Shown here piece by piece: positions 23,778-36,560 of a stretch of 64,000 nt of DNA. Each line of letters begins with the position of its first letter. Within the stretch, counting starts at the first letter, position 1. The position numbers were made by a program, and so were the translations under genes. Under the pieces are notes generated by a model. It saw only the letters and a list, made by a program, of their open reading frames with translations, searched no databases and was not told where the DNA came from. The stretch comes from Taenia hydatigena (taxonomy: Eukaryota; Platyhelminthes; Cestoda; Cyclophyllidea; Taeniidae). The stretch is from positions 1-64,000 of the forward strand of contig JADWOT020001179.1 in assembly GCA_036345935.2 (NCBI GenBank), read 5' to 3'.

Positions 23778-24237
23778 GCTGACAAACAGCGAGGGTGGCC
23801 GAAGCGTTGTGCTTGATAAACTACAACAATTCTTAAGGTCCTTCCTAGCTTGCTGCTATATTTTGTTGGAATCGAAAATGAATGGCCAGTGCAAGTCTAC
23901 ACCCCTTTGCTAAAGGGGCGTCACGGACCCACCTACGTCGCACAACAATGAAAAGGTGTATTCATGGGAGAACCATCATCGAAGAATTGCTATTAATGGA
24001 ATGACATTTTGCAGCTGCACGTAATTTGGACTAGCAATTATTCCTCCAATGTATTAAATCCAGTGTTCGGTCAGGGAGGGGAGGAAGGTTAAAGTTGCCT
24101 TGTGTTTTTCTAGAAGCACGTGTCTCGGCATCGCAACGGTGGCATCGAGGTATTGCTGTCTTCCGCAACGATCGACTAAAAAGTACGTCTTAACGTTCCC
24201 TTGGTTAAGTTATACCAACTCACGAATTTTGTTTTAA
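23778..24237 (+). pseudogene. Broken copy of the unknown two-exon gene fragment
   Basis: Corresponds to join(23778..24020,24114..24237). The acceptor (GGATTGTAG), the donor (CAC then GTAATT), the 93-bp intron ending GTGTTTTTCTAG and exon 2 are all kept, as in the partner at 48322-48840. Exon 1 starts LTNSEGGRSVVLDKLQQFLR. A 1-bp deletion shifts the frame into a TAA stop near 23930, and a further deletion of about 23 bp restores it. Exon 2 is open (TSTCLGIATVASRYCCLPQR and on) to a TAA at 24235-24237. No family is recognised. Confidence 0.45.
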
Positions 24238-25080
24238 ACGATATTCTCTCATCGCACCTGCAATCAGCTCTCTCTAACATATGTGTCATGATTCAAATCC
24301 ACAAATCTCTTTCCTGATTCAATTTCTTATACTACCGTAAGCTTGTTATATACAAGCGGTCAGAGCAACGATGCCATGCGGTAAGTGGGAAGACTATTTA
24401 CTATTGCAAGATCTAGTAAAGTGGTGCTATAACTTAACAGCCCGCTACAGTAGAACGATAAGTGTGGAAGAAATATTCGCACACAGCACTTGCAGCGCTT
24501 TAGTGATTTTTAACTTTTTAATGCAAACTAGGACAAGAAAGGACGTGGATGAGCTTTTTCAAGCATGTCATGCTTGCTCTACCAACGCATGGACGCAAAT
24601 TCAACCAGCCTCGCAATTTGCTAAACTGCGGCGAATACGTGGTCACCATCACCATTCACTGAGCTATCATTACTCGTGACCTCTTTCTGTACTAGCCAAG
24701 TGAAAACTGAGTTGACGCTTTGTGAGACCAGCTAGTTGGCTTCATTAATACGATAAATTGAAACTCCATTTTCAGCCTTTGGCCATTAATCAAACATGAT
24801 CCAAGGAAAACAATGCTACTTTGCATTGACAGCATGGGAGTGACCCTCTGGGGATTGTACAAAGTCACAATGCATTGGAGATCTGATTCCCCATCATATC
24901 TTTCTTGAGTAAAATTACTATTGCAAATAGCGCTCCCAAACCCACTGATCATTTTTAAGGCGTTTGCAATTAGTAACTTGAAGTAATCGGCTCTGATCTT
25001 AGAATACTTAATTAACGCATTTCTCCTCTGTAGCGCTGAGACTTACCTAACATCGTTAACTTGGCTCTGACTGTATGTCT

Positions 25081-25160
25081 AGTCCTGGATGACATTTAAA
25101 AGTAATTAACTATAAATCCAGTAGGGGTTCCCCACGCAGGTTTGAATTCTGCTTGCAATG
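25081..25160 (+). ncRNA. tRNA-Ser-like relic, copy A
   Basis: The segment ends GCAGGTTTGAATTCTGC, a T-arm sequence, preceded by a GGGGTTCCCC variable-arm-like hairpin typical of class II tRNA-Ser. The anticodon stem has decayed (TAACTATAAATCC), and no acceptor stem pairs well. It is the partner of 47399-47476 in the inverted duplication. It is a pseudogene rather than a working tRNA. Confidence 0.4.
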
Positions 25161-25780
25161 GTGCCAACCTTCGTATTTTCGACATCGTGCACCTCCTAGC
25201 ACACATTCATTTATCATCATAATCCCGGCGTTAGGGTCTGTAATTATTCCTGACGTTCCCGAAGCAAAACGCGTCTGGAAGGTCAGGTTTCAAAATTGGG
25301 TTGCAAGCCTGCGCTCTAGACTCTCTGTTGCTTTGTAGTTCGTCATCCTAACTACATGCCAGACCTGCTCTACATCAACACAGCGGCATCAGCAACAACT
25401 CGATGGTGTACGGCATCGATGCCACTCCAGCAGTGGGTAGACAAACCACGGCTAATACACGCGCCTTTCATTCGCATAATCTATTTACGCGGTTTATGCT
25501 TGAGAACATTTCAATTTTAGGCTACAAATAACTGCACTTCTGAGGCCTCTATGGTGATGCGCCATGCACCTGCCACGTGCCACTCTGAGCTGTTGTCGAA
25601 GTAAGTGCGTCCGCATTTGTTGGAAGGCAGATGAACTGCTGTGGAGACCACGATCGTATAAAACGCAATGTTAGTACGAAAGTCGCATTTGTTATTCCAT
25701 CGCATGCCATCCTTACTCACGAACCTCCAAGGTTCGAAGTGTTTGGTGCTGACAAATAACGGGTGGTAAGAGGTGACAAC

Positions 25781-27569
25781 TTAAAATGATGAAGGTTTAA
25801 TGGGCCTACATTAGAATGTGGACTGATGAAGGGCACTTCATTCAAGCGAATGCAGTGCATGCCGTGGTCAAGGCATGCTAATGATTCCGTCTGGCTAAAT
25901 GAGTGTATCCGGCTATGGTTTGAAACATGCACATGCCTAATAGAATTTTGCTTAAGGTTCTACTTTTATGCGCAAAAAGGTGAAACAAATAAAATCATTT
26001 TTGAAGTAACTAGGATGTGAATTTCTCTTAACTGCAAAGGTACATCGTAGGAGAACAACAGTGTTAAATTTGGTTGTAGCTAGTGCTACCAATAACTATA
26101 GAAAGACTTGATTTTAGCGCTGTTAAAGGAATGCTGAATGCATTCACCGTTTTACGCATTGACTATCCCTATGTGCCAGGCACTTAATGTCTGAAAAGAG
26201 GACAAAAGCGGTGACCGTCGAGAAGGTCTAAGGACTGCACTTCGCCATGCCAAATGCAAACTTTGAGCGGCTGCCGCTTGACATCAACAGTTAAATAAGA
26301 TGGACGGCTGTGATGAATGGTATTTTGCACTTGCATCGGTTAGTCAGCATGATGGCAGTGAGGCTAAAGATCCCTGAGCTTTTGTTTGCTACTTAGCGAT
26401 GTCAGAGTGGGCAATGACATTATTGTTTCTGCTACTGTGTTCTTCGAGATTATCATATTTCTTTCAAACCTTGCGTTTTACCGTTTATCAAGCGTCTTTT
26501 TACTTGGTTTATAGCACTCACTCGCAAACTTAGGCCTCACCTTCTGTTGAAGTCCTCACCCACAAGGCCAACCTATTCTGCTCACACTAAAAGCAATGTA
26601 TTCACGAATCCTTCCGTTTATTATCTCACACACTAATTCAAAAGCCACATCAGATGGAAAGGAGACGACCTGGTAAGGTCATATCTGAACATGCAAGCCT
26701 TGACCGTGAAGTACACGATTGGTCTCGCACATCAGGTTAGGCATCCGCAGACTAAGGCCGTCTTTAGGCAAGACGCAACAAAAATGTAGTGATTAATGGC
26801 GCGTCAACGTCTTATGCTTCAATTCATGATCATTCCTCAATGGGTTGGGGGACCTGCACCACTGCAACGAAAGAAACAATAGTATTGCGGCAACTTTTTT
26901 CTTACCACTTAATAGCCATCGGCCATAATCGACAAAAGAAGGCAAATCAGGTGTAATAAAGCGCATAAGAGAGTGGATCCGACTCCACATAACGCGTTGA
27001 CTGTTCACCATACGAAGCACGTCGTCGTCTTGCCATACTTTAAATCATAACCCAGATCCATGCAGCATCAAATCATATCGACTCGCCTTCTCACTTTAAC
27101 TCTTCCCTTCTTCACCTCAATTCTCTGCCTCCTATTCGCAAAGTCAACTCACTAAAGGGAACAGAAAATGTACAATAGCAAAAACATGCGACGCTTTGGA
27201 AGGCACTAAATATCAGGGTTCATGCTAAAAACTACCCAGTACATAACGGTAATGTTTGATCCGCCCGGCGGATGCATCAGGGGAAGATGCTTAGGTGATT
27301 GCTATATGGTGCATGATCAACAATCTACCCAGCGCCATTCAAGTCATTCAAACACTAGCCCAGTCCTAACAACTAAATACGTATGATGGGAAGTCTTTCG
27401 ACACTATTATGCCTCCTATGCAATCACCGATACTGTAGGCCAGTTCCTCATCTGATCGATGTTAGGAACAACGCATTAATTCAGGCGAAAGCTGCTGTTT
27501 CTTTGACTGTAATCGACAAATTACGCAGTGTACTTGGAGTCGTAAGGCGAGAAGTTCTGATTACGTGGC
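25781..27569. other. Unassigned stretch
   Basis: No supported gene. Around 26960-27040 a short site with AACGCGTTG recalls the end of repeat D on the minus strand, followed by a pyrimidine-rich tract at 27075-27130. A plus-strand ORF at 27383-27625 reads protein-like (VIDKLRSVLGVVRREV) but has no identifiable family, and its end runs into the duplication. Confidence 0.5.
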
Positions 27570-30500
27570 CTGTTGCTGTGGAAAGACCATCCTTGATGAA
27601 GATAACTTGGCAAGTCAGCATCTAATTTCAAAGAAATGCACAAACAATTCTTGGACCGATAATTCATTTCCACGTTATTCCGGGAAGAGCACTGAGGAGA
27701 GCCTGTGGGCAAGGAAGTGAGGAAACCCTGCACAGGAATGGCTAACATGACTGCTTTCCTATCTAATTCGAATGACGAATCCATCGCCGACTTATCGACT
27801 GGGAGGAAAGGGCGATGATATCTGAGTATTTTGACATTTTTGCTGTTGCCACTAACGTCAAGTGGGTGAAGCATGCATGAACGCGACATAAGAAACCGAC
27901 GTACTGTCGAGTTCCAAAACTACTAACTAACCTTTTAGTCTCCCTAATTACTTCTTCTTAAACGTTTAATAAATTAGCAAAGCAGATCACAAGCTTCTTG
28001 CATCATTGATACCGCCGTGGCGAGATTTCGTTTCGTGATTTTATCAGACGTCACCCCCATCCTCCCCTCTGCAGTTCGAGTTACACTTTGCGGCTCAGTT
28101 CCGCCAAAATCGCCCTTTTCATGAAACTTACAACAAGTCGTTTGAATTGCCTTCTCTTGCTGTCAGACGTTCTTTGCAAATGAGTGGGTCCTTCAACGCT
28201 GATAAGCTTAACTATCGTGAATGCAACGCAAGCTTCTCCTCCCGTGTAACTAACTCCAATCTTCCTAAGCATAGTGAAATTGGCTCTCATTTGGGCCCAC
28301 TACAATACCCACCTTACAGTCCTCCATGGGCGGATTTTAATCGAAGCCTACATTTCCAACCTCTGCAAGCCTTCAGAGGCAACTCACGTGTAGGCTGCTT
28401 CTCGGCATGTGTCTAAGTGTTTTACTTCTAATTTAGGTCACTATCATTAACAGGATATTACCAAAAATCGTAACCATCTTCATGCCCATTTTAACATTAA
28501 CTGTTTTGACTAATCCGATAGCTAAACAGGCAAATATTTGAAGGGAAGCACGGAACATTAATGCCATCAATATAGTGAATATTCCATTTCCTTTAGTTGA
28601 CTCAAAATTGCTTTCGATGCCTCTGCTCCTGCGACTTCTAGGAACGGGTACGTACTATGCCCAGCAGGATGAAATCTGGATGTTGTCTAGGGTAGGAATC
28701 ACTCGAAATGACGTGCTCTGAGATGGTTGCCATCGAGATGTGGCCAAGTCTTCGATATCTATGAGCATAACAATCTCATTGAATTATTTTATACAGGAAA
28801 TTCAAGGAAAAGCAGCGTAAACGTGTACAATCGCAAAGCAAAAATGCAAAGACATAGGCAATCTGCATGGCTTTTGCCCTTTTTCTGCATCAGTGCCACG
28901 AGATTAAGTGTGACCGATTCCACGGAAAAAACCACTACTTCGCAATGGTTGGAATAAGATGCACTTTATTTGCGAAATTACGCATTATTATAGTGAAGTG
29001 TGCACAGTTCAACGGTTTTATCATTAATTCGGCTGCTCACGCTTTTACTGGATTACAAACGCTGCACGGACTAGCTTTTAAAACATGGAAAGTCGTGTGA
29101 TCATAAGCGTTAAATTCAAAGCAAGTAAATTTCAGCTTCGTGTCCGCACTTTCATCACCAGCGCCAACTCACCCACTTGACATGCAGGCGGCCTAGCGTC
29201 TTCAGAGTGAGCACCTGACAAAATTGTAAACTTTGAGTACAACTATTTTAACTAGTGTACGCCATTCTATCCACAGGCATTTTTTGCGACGAACGAGATG
29301 AACGTTTTGCATTCCGATGTTCCACAACCATCTTAAATGTTCTCTGATTGCATAGCGTTAAAATTACACATTCGCACTTGCAATCACTTGTATATGTGAC
29401 TACGTGATTACTGCAGACCAAATATTACACTTCCATGAAAGCGGCTGTGCTCCATTGAAGTACGTATTACGTACGTATTACGAAATTCACCAGTTTGGTG
29501 GCTTTCATGCATGAAATCACACTACCATCCCTCCTTGGACTAAGAAGACTCTGCTGAAATAATTACATGAATGCTAGCAGTGACGCGTGGAAGTCAAACA
29601 ATACGCTGGGTAGCAGGAGGCCTAATTTTCTATAAGGGTCTGCAACCTAGCCTGCAATGATTACGTCAGAAGTTCAACTTTACACCCTACAGTCGCCACA
29701 ATCCATGGATTTTCGTCTATCGGTTCAACCACTGCAAATCCATCCGACTCCACGGTCCCAGTGCTTGCATGCACCATTTCACATGTGCTGATCTGCTTTC
29801 ACGGCAAAAGATAAACAACGAACAATTAGTTGCCACAGGTTAGCGCCTCAGAAACCCTTTGGTTGCCTAGGCTCACAACCAGGCTGTCTCCTCTGACCAG
29901 CTCTAAGCGACTCATTGAGACTCTTCTTGCACACTTCCCTGCGTTGTGAAACGGATATCAGGTTAGACAGTCAGCATAATTCTAACCACGTATAATCAAG
30001 CCGGACTCGAAGCGGTCGACAGGTGAGCATGGCAGATTTTATGTAGATCGCAGTTACTTTCCTGTAGCGTGACCATCTACAGTCGGCAGTGAAAAGAGCA
30101 CATTAAAGTCCCACTTAACACTTGCCCACTCAGACAAGCTTTCTTCCTTCACTGCGATTTCAGCAGCACACTACTTTGCTGACATCTCTTTGGTAAAACA
30201 CCCAGACCGGTCTACAAGTCGGATTTAGATCCATGATCAGTCTGCTTCGAGCATCTATCTTGGCTATATTTTGGGTATAATTGCAAAAACTTTGTCTCCA
30301 ATTGTGTACCACTAAGCAAAGTAATCTAATTACTAATGCCAAATCTAATATTTAAATGTTAAAAGAATAAAAAGGAGCGAAAAACTCTGCACTGTAGGAT
30401 CGAAATTACCTCACCATGGGGCTAGGTGTTTCTGTCAAATAACGCTCAGACATCAAGTCTGAACGGTGTCAGTAAATGCAATATTTTACAGGCAAAACTG

Positions 30501-30770
30501 TCGCTAGAGGAGAAAAATATGCTTTGGTTGCTTCATATTGTGTAATCAGGCGTGCTTTAAACACAACCTTGTCAACCCACACATGTTGGTTTTGTGGCCT
30601 ACTGAAAGGAGATAAGTAGGAGCGGTAAGGGAGATTAAATTTACTGCAAAACAGATTCCAAAGACAGTTCACCATTGCGTCCTTACAAAAGTTATGAAAG
30701 AAAAACACGAGTTCTGGACGCAAACAAAGTGGATTTGGTGTCAGTAATTTGTCCTCTTTTAGCACAGGGC
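27570..30770 (+). repeat. Segmental duplication 3, copy A
   Basis: Direct alignment with 56610-60000, from GTGGAAAGACCATCCTTGATG to GGTGTCAGTAATTT. A partial third copy lies at 51340-52060. The copies differ by several insertions; one of about 170 bp is present in copy B at 58200-58375. The segment includes an exon-like reading frame described separately. Confidence 0.85.
28075..28416 (+). CDS. Exon-like open frame conserved in duplication 3, copy A (unknown)
   Basis: The acceptor CCATCCTCCCCTCTGCAG is followed at 28075 by 113 open codons starting FELHFAAQF and ending in a TAA. The duplicate at 57117-57371 has the same acceptor and stays in the same frame, without net frameshift, for 84 codons, sharing NASFSSRVTNS, KHSEIGSHLG and LQYPPY. 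Frame retention through many substitutions suggests past coding use. A proline-rich PPYSPP run is present. No family is recognised and no upstream start exon was found. The opposing minus-strand ORF is the shadow. Confidence 0.35.
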   Translation, partial: FELHFAAQFRQNRPFHETYNKSFELPSLAVRRSLQMSGSFNADKLNYRECNASFSSRVTNSNLPKHSEIGSHLGPLQYPPYSPPWADFNRSLHFQPLQAFRGNSRVGCFSACV

Positions 30771-32899
30771 ATTGTGATTGTTTGATCAGTTACCTGCGAA
30801 ATCGCTCAGAACAAAAAGTGGAATGAATTGGTCCAAGTCTAGCTACCCTGCTTAACTACATGGCTTCCAACTTTTTCCTATTCCAACATCAACCAAGTTA
30901 CATTGTCGGCCAGCAGTGCTATATTGAGACTGAATTTAATAATCTGATTCCTTCCATAGAGTCAGTTGTACAACAGTAAACCATTTGACATCCACCCAGA
31001 CGCATACCGTCTATCCGCATGAAGAGTCAAAATGTCTGGATGAAGGGCCGATTGCAAAAACAGCGAATGCCGATGATATTTGCACCATCTGTAAAGAACG
31101 AATGAATTCAGCAAGGCCTAATGCAGCTCAGTGGTCGAATGCTTGTCAGCCATTCATGACGTGGGGCAGTACTGGTATTAAAAGGTAATAGTTGTGTGGG
31201 GGTTGTGCAATCACACAAATGCACGTAGGCATCATCGTCTCCATGCACACTGTTGCCGTTATCATCCGCATTGCATTGTTAAGCGCACTCACGTTACAGT
31301 GCAATACAATACAATCTCTCGATTACAAGATATTCCTTGTCCTCTGATTAATTCTGTGGTCACCGGTATGCCACACCCAAAATGTGTCACCAATTTCACC
31401 AAATTATTGTGCCACATCAACACTGCTCAGCAATTCAAATCGCCGTTCTTGCAAAAAAGACAAACGCACACCGCCACTGTCTGAGAGGCTGACAATGCTT
31501 GTCTAATTTCCGAAATCGACCTTGGTTCGGGTCAACCGAACAATTGTGCTAGGGAATCCTAATTTTTCGTGCCGTTAGTGGTGCGCATGTGTCCTCAGGG
31601 AACTAGAAAAGACAGCACGGTTCCTGCGAAATCAGCTTGCCAATGAATAAACACATGAGAGCTGCTGGTCAGATGCGAGGTTAGCTGTTCAGGTAAGTGG
31701 TTTGGCTGGTCAGTTATTTTCCGAATCGGCCTACAGCTAATTACATTCTGACTGGCTTGCCGTCAAATGTAACTGTGACTGCAGATGAATAAGGTACTGC
31801 TAACATCGTCACGTCTCACTAGTATTTATACGAGGAGAATATGATAACGCAATGAAGTGGTCGAATATCGCGCTCCAAACTCTCACTTAAATTACCAATG
31901 CTCTTGTTCTCTTGATGATGCGACAAGATGGTGTATGAACCCTAAAATTAATTGCGGATGGAACACACAACACTTACATAGGAGATGAGCCACGTGTATG
32001 TAAAATATTGAACGCTTTAAGCAAAAGAAAAACCGACAAACCCACTTTTACAGGCTTATCAGATTTATGCTGAAAATGCGATGATCTGTTTAGTATTTGA
32101 AAGGTTAATCTTGTTGTAATTAAACCTATCTCACCCATGTTCTCAGTGATTCCAGAGGAAAGTGCAAAGCACAGACGGCTAACACGATTAGACCATATTT
32201 TGCCAATCAGTCGATTTTTGGCACAGAGTACCCAAAAGCGCTCAAAAATTAGGGGCGTAATATCAAAGGCTCATTGATTTCATGGGTCATCTTTCATATC
32301 TCAATGTCACTTGCACGTTTGGTGGCTAGCTTTGGTCTTGACTTGAGATCTGGTGATGATTGCGACTGCGGATCATAACTCTTAACGCTCGCCAATATGA
32401 AGTTAATGCCCACTCATTTAAACAACGTTTAGGAAGCGTAAAGTTGGTCATAAGGCAGCAAAATTAGCGCTGTCTAGTTTGAGAATCCACATTCCCTAGC
32501 CTTCAACGTGCATTCGATGTGTACACTGACCATCACAAAGCGGTTAGTAAATTCACAATTCAAAATCGGTGTTTAGGGGTCAGCAGCGACGCTTGAATCA
32601 GGAAAAATGCGTCCCAGTGTCTGAAAGAACACGCCACCAGATGTCACGTGTGTGGCTATGTAGCCCTCAGGAAGGCAGAGTAAGTCAGGAATATCTAATC
32701 GTGAAACCAGGCATCACTTCTGACCAACTAGTTAAGTCACATAGTGTAAGCAAACAGCCTTCTCACACGCTATGGATAAGTATTGAGAAATAAAGCCACC
32801 ATTATAGTCCACAAAGGCGCCTTCACAAAGATAGTCGTACCAAGCCAATAAATTACCTACGGCTCCACAGTTCCAAATCACTCTTATTTTGTTCCGAAT

Positions 32900-33842
32900 C
32901 TAACCACTGTATTCATAAAAAGTGTAGGTCTTTTTAAGCACCATTACACCATTGCACTGTACTATCTCTACCAAATTGATCATCCAATCGTTTTGCCACC
33001 GGTTGCACCAAATGCAAAAACTATCAGGTAAGTTGGAATAAGGGAAAAAGCGCAAACCGCCTAAGGCCTCGAATATCTTTTGCAAGCAGCCCAAGTTCGG
33101 ATGGAGGTCCAACGTCTGCCACATCGAGTCTGTCACAACAAACGTTTGTTTTGACGTGAAGACATCGGCTATGGCATTCAGGTGTCCACAATCCCGCCGT
33201 TCAAAGTCAGGACAATCAAGATATAAAATGACAAAGTCGAAGTCGCTCAGTTGCATCCTTTCTCTTCCTTCTCCACCTTCTTCAGACCACTCACGCAGGT
33301 CCAGTGCGGTGCCACCTGCTGTCCTCAAGAATGCATCCCACTGGCTTGCGAAGTTGGGAACATCAGTAGACACGTCCAAGAAGAGACGAGTAGAGGAAGC
33401 AGAGTGCAGTACTGGCAAATCGCATTTGTAGCGTCTCATCCCATACGGCGAAGTTTTCGTGCAGCGACATGGTGTGGTGATCAAACAGCTGATCGGAGCC
33501 TGTGCGTTAGCAGGAAACTCATCCGACGCGAGGCCACGAAAGAAATTTTCTACGTCATCGTAATGCTACCCTGCACGGTCATAATAATGTGGATTGCCCT
33601 CCGCCTTTGCAGAGAAAAGCATCCTGCAGAGGTGTACGTCCAACCATTTCATGTCTTTTGCATCGTGGTGGATACTAAGAGCCTGCATCGGGATGCCTTG
33701 ATTTAATCGTTCCCCTGATAACTCCTCCTAAATTGAAAACTCAATAGCAAAATTCAGCAACTGTCAGAGAGAATGCAAATGTCAAAGGGATTTAATAAGG
33801 TCATTCAATGAACGCAGAGCTAATTAAACCGACCTTAGACAT
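32900..33842 (-). pseudogene. SEFIR-like gene copy with one premature stop
   Basis: The layout matches the gene at 21062-22007: complement(join(32900..33727,33834..33842)), with exon 1 ATG TCT AAG and an acceptor CAATTTAG. The frame is kept from exon 2 to the end, but codon 57 is TAG (33566-33568) where the sister has GAG. The donor has weakened from GTAAGT to GTCGGT. Downstream the SEFIR-like core is well kept: LFLDVSTDVPNF, AGGTALDLREWSE, SDFDFVILYLD and INLVEIVQ. The last 15 or so residues differ from the sister. The TATA-like box is intact. Either a recent pseudogene or a gene using a later start, such as an ATG or the TTG near 33484. I favour pseudogene because both the stop and the weak donor point that way. 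Confidence 0.65.
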
Positions 33843-33882
33843 TACCACGCAAAATCTGATAAGAACTCTCCAAGGGAAGCCT

Positions 33883-33890
33883 CTTTTATG
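33883..33890 (-). promoter_or_regulatory. TATA-like box of the second SEFIR-like copy
   Basis: CATAAAAG on the minus strand is preserved relative to 22048-22055, 41 bp before the ATG of this copy. Confidence 0.4.
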
Positions 33891-34599
33891 CAGCAAGTGA
33901 TCATCAACGTCCAGTTCTAAGCACCTCTCACATCCATCCAACCAGCAAAGCCCAACGACCAACACAGAGTTCCATCTGCAGCTCAGATCTGCATGGAAGG
34001 AAGTGTGTAAGTCCTAGCGGCACATTCTTGTAATTTATGATGATGCTATGTTGACTTATTCATCAGATTTTAGAATGCGGTTTTAAAGCATAATGCACTA
34101 AAATATTAAAGTGCCTTGTGGCGTGACGTACGTAGGCAGGTAATATGTACACATCTTTAAGGTGTTGGATAAACAAAGTGTGTGCCCTTGCTTCCTATCA
34201 GATTATAAAATGTGCCTTCGCATTGCTTTATACAATAAGTAAGTGTTAACGTACCTTGCTGTTACTGGTCAGATTCGATCCAAATTGGCAAAAATCTTTT
34301 TTAAATAAAGTGACTCGACGCAGATAATGCGGATTTATTAATTTGCGTTATTGGCCAACGCTGCGTACATTTCAAGCAGCTGCACGCGTGGTTAATAGAA
34401 GCATACTATGGCAGGAACACTGTCATCACCCTCCGTGAAATCGCACTTTTACGCGAAATTGCATCAAGCAGTTAATGGGTTCCCTTACAACCCAGGCGAT
34501 TGGAAGGCATCTTCAGGGATGTCGAAGCGGATGTCAATGCCTATGTCCAACGCAAATACCTACCTCTAGCGTAACAACAAAGCAATGATGGTGATGAGG

Positions 34600-35590
34600 A
34601 ATAATGTGGGGACGTGTGTCTCTTCCAATTAGTTGCTACTGAGTATCTGCCTGACTACTGCAATCATCGTTCGCCCCGACCTGCCGACTGTTGAATGAAG
34701 ACTAGGCGACAGATAATCTTCTGATGGCATGAAAGAACCGACTGTGTGGTGGCGGTTCCACTGTGGGTAATGGGCAAGACGCAGCTTACCTCCTTGTTCC
34801 ACGCACTTACATTCATGATGCAAAAGTTTGTCACGCATTTTCGACCATGCAGTTAGAGAACTGGCTTCGCTTTTGACTCGACTACTTTGTGTTTATGAGC
34901 AGCCAGGAGGAAATTTAAAAGAGACTTTGCTTAAAGTAAAAATATTTCGCACAGCATGAATATGCTCTCACAAGCCTTTATTGGGGAATAGCATGAAAAT
35001 TTAAAAAGTCGTGTAATCTGCAGCATATCTGAGAATGCTCGATGACCCTTACTTTAGCCTTCAATGTGACCCGTCATTCTAAGGCATCGCTGATATCGGC
35101 ACTTTCTAATGCAGAAAAATAGAGCTACGTGATGCAACGCATTCAAATTTTAGTGAAAGCTATAAAAATCCTGGAAGGAAAGAATTGCTTATTTTACCTG
35201 TATTACTTTAAAGGTGCGGAAGCTAACATGCGCTTTGCACTGTGACTATCTGGCCATAGCCCTAGTCCATATTGCCTTTGCGCTGCTCTGAGGATACTGC
35301 GATGCCTTGAACAAACATTTGCTTTCACGAGTCGTTTTTGGATCATTCGTGTAAAGAATATCGTGAAATGCCGTTACAAATGTGAGTAAATGGATATCGA
35401 ATACTATAATCAGTTGAAATCGGAAGGGTTAGCTCCAAGGTGAACAGAACCCGCCAACATTCATCAGTCATCGGCGCCTGATTATAACCGTAATCCCAGA
35501 ACTATCTACCACAGTTATCTGCCAGGTGGGTGGTGCATGTCCAACAGGGCTCGATGCTTAACGCACATTGTGCGTGCTACTTAAGCATGT
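34600..35590 (+). repeat. Segmental duplication 4, copy A
   Basis: Direct partner of 41840-42830. Shared anchors include GAGTATCTGCCTGACTACTG (34640) and the CAGAACT-TCT segment near 35500. No conserved reading frame was seen across it. Confidence 0.8.
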
Positions 35591-36399
35591 ATACTTTGCT
35601 ATATTCCAATTCATAATTTTAATTACCATGTTGAATAGACAACACAGGAGAGAAATTAGACTTCCTTCGCTTAAGAGCTTGCGCTGGCTGAGTTTCGCAG
35701 AGTTCACTCGACTGTGAATCGCGTATTACTTCGAAGCTCCACTGCATGCACATTGACCAAGATTGCGAGATAATGTCAAACGAATTTGAGGCACTTGACA
35801 GTTATTCGAATAAATTAGTTTGCTACACTTCACTATTTGCCTAAATTCCATCCCCTGTTGCGGGTACTTGTTTGTCCTTTTGCCGTAACTGGGCAAACTG
35901 ACCTCTGGGCTATGCTAGCATCCGCAATTCTTTTTCCGTTTACCGAACAAATGTATTCCCTTCATATGTTATATCTTCTTTCGTCTCGGAGGAAGCTATG
36001 GGTGCTATGATTTCGTTAATTGATTGTATGATCCATTTATGGCCCTAGCTTGATAGCTTATCTAATATTTAATGATTAAAGTGTAAGCTGAAATTCAGTT
36101 GGCAAAGGAGTAAATAAGACATGAATTTATTTATCGTGTTTTTCAATGTGTAAATATCCACCGAGGGCATATCCGGACTAGACCGCAAACGTGTTTGAGC
36201 AGAAGAGAATAATTGCTGGTCACAACAGGTGCGTTCAAAAACAACAAAGCTTTTTGTGCAAAAAACTAAGCGCAAAATACTTGCACTGCTTTAATTTCGA
36301 TTGGGCGAAATGTCTGACATTAAACTTTTCTGCATGGCCAATACAAATCAACATTCACAAACACGTTAGTTTCTAAGCAAGCAACAATTTTAGCAAAGT
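35591..36399. other. Unassigned stretch
   Basis: Short opposing ORFs only (36069-36376). No domain, repeat partner or splice pair was seen. Confidence 0.45.
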
Positions 36400-36560
36400 A
36401 AAAGCAACGCCGTTTTGTTGCTGTAATGTTGAACGATTTTCAAAACCAGAGGCTGTTGTCATTTAAAATGTTCAATTATTCCGCTGCGTCACATATGTGT
36501 GACACAAATCGTTCATTAGGCAAGGACGACCTGTTGTGTCAACTTGAACCTCGGACGCAT
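36400..36560 (-). repeat. Palindrome-bearing repeat P, short copy
   Basis: Contains the dyad GTCACATATGTGTGAC (36488-36503) and CATTAGGCAAGGACGACC downstream, as in 8305-8350. Orientation is opposite to the long copies. Confidence 0.65.

Larger units (their letters stand above)
23440..25655 (+). repeat. Segmental duplication 2, copy A (inverted relative to copy B)
   Basis: Aligns in reverse complement with 46830-49160. Anchors are ATCGGTTTGACAGCGACC (23577) with its partner near 49030, the CHACST-coding segment (about 24565) with its partner near 48080, and TGAACTGCTGTGGAGACCAC (25630) with its partner near 46840. The pair carries a two-exon gene fragment and a tRNA-like relic in each arm. 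Confidence 0.85.
30830..34320 (+). repeat. Segmental duplication 1, copy B
   Basis: Direct partner of 18940-22480. It begins near AAGTCTAGCTACCCTGCTTA and ends near AAAATCTTTTTTAAATAAAG. It carries the disrupted SEFIR-like copy and an additional block at about 32137-32300. Confidence 0.85.

Noticed and set aside
30985..31188. Frame with ANADDICTICKERM that might recall a reverse transcriptase ADD motif
   Set aside because: No flanking polymerase blocks; the partner copy at about 19220 reads ANADGLRTICKKRM, without the ADD motif.
33251..33706. 151-codon plus-strand ORF
   Set aside because: Shadow of the minus-strand SEFIR-like copy; the corresponding frame is not kept at 21500-21800.
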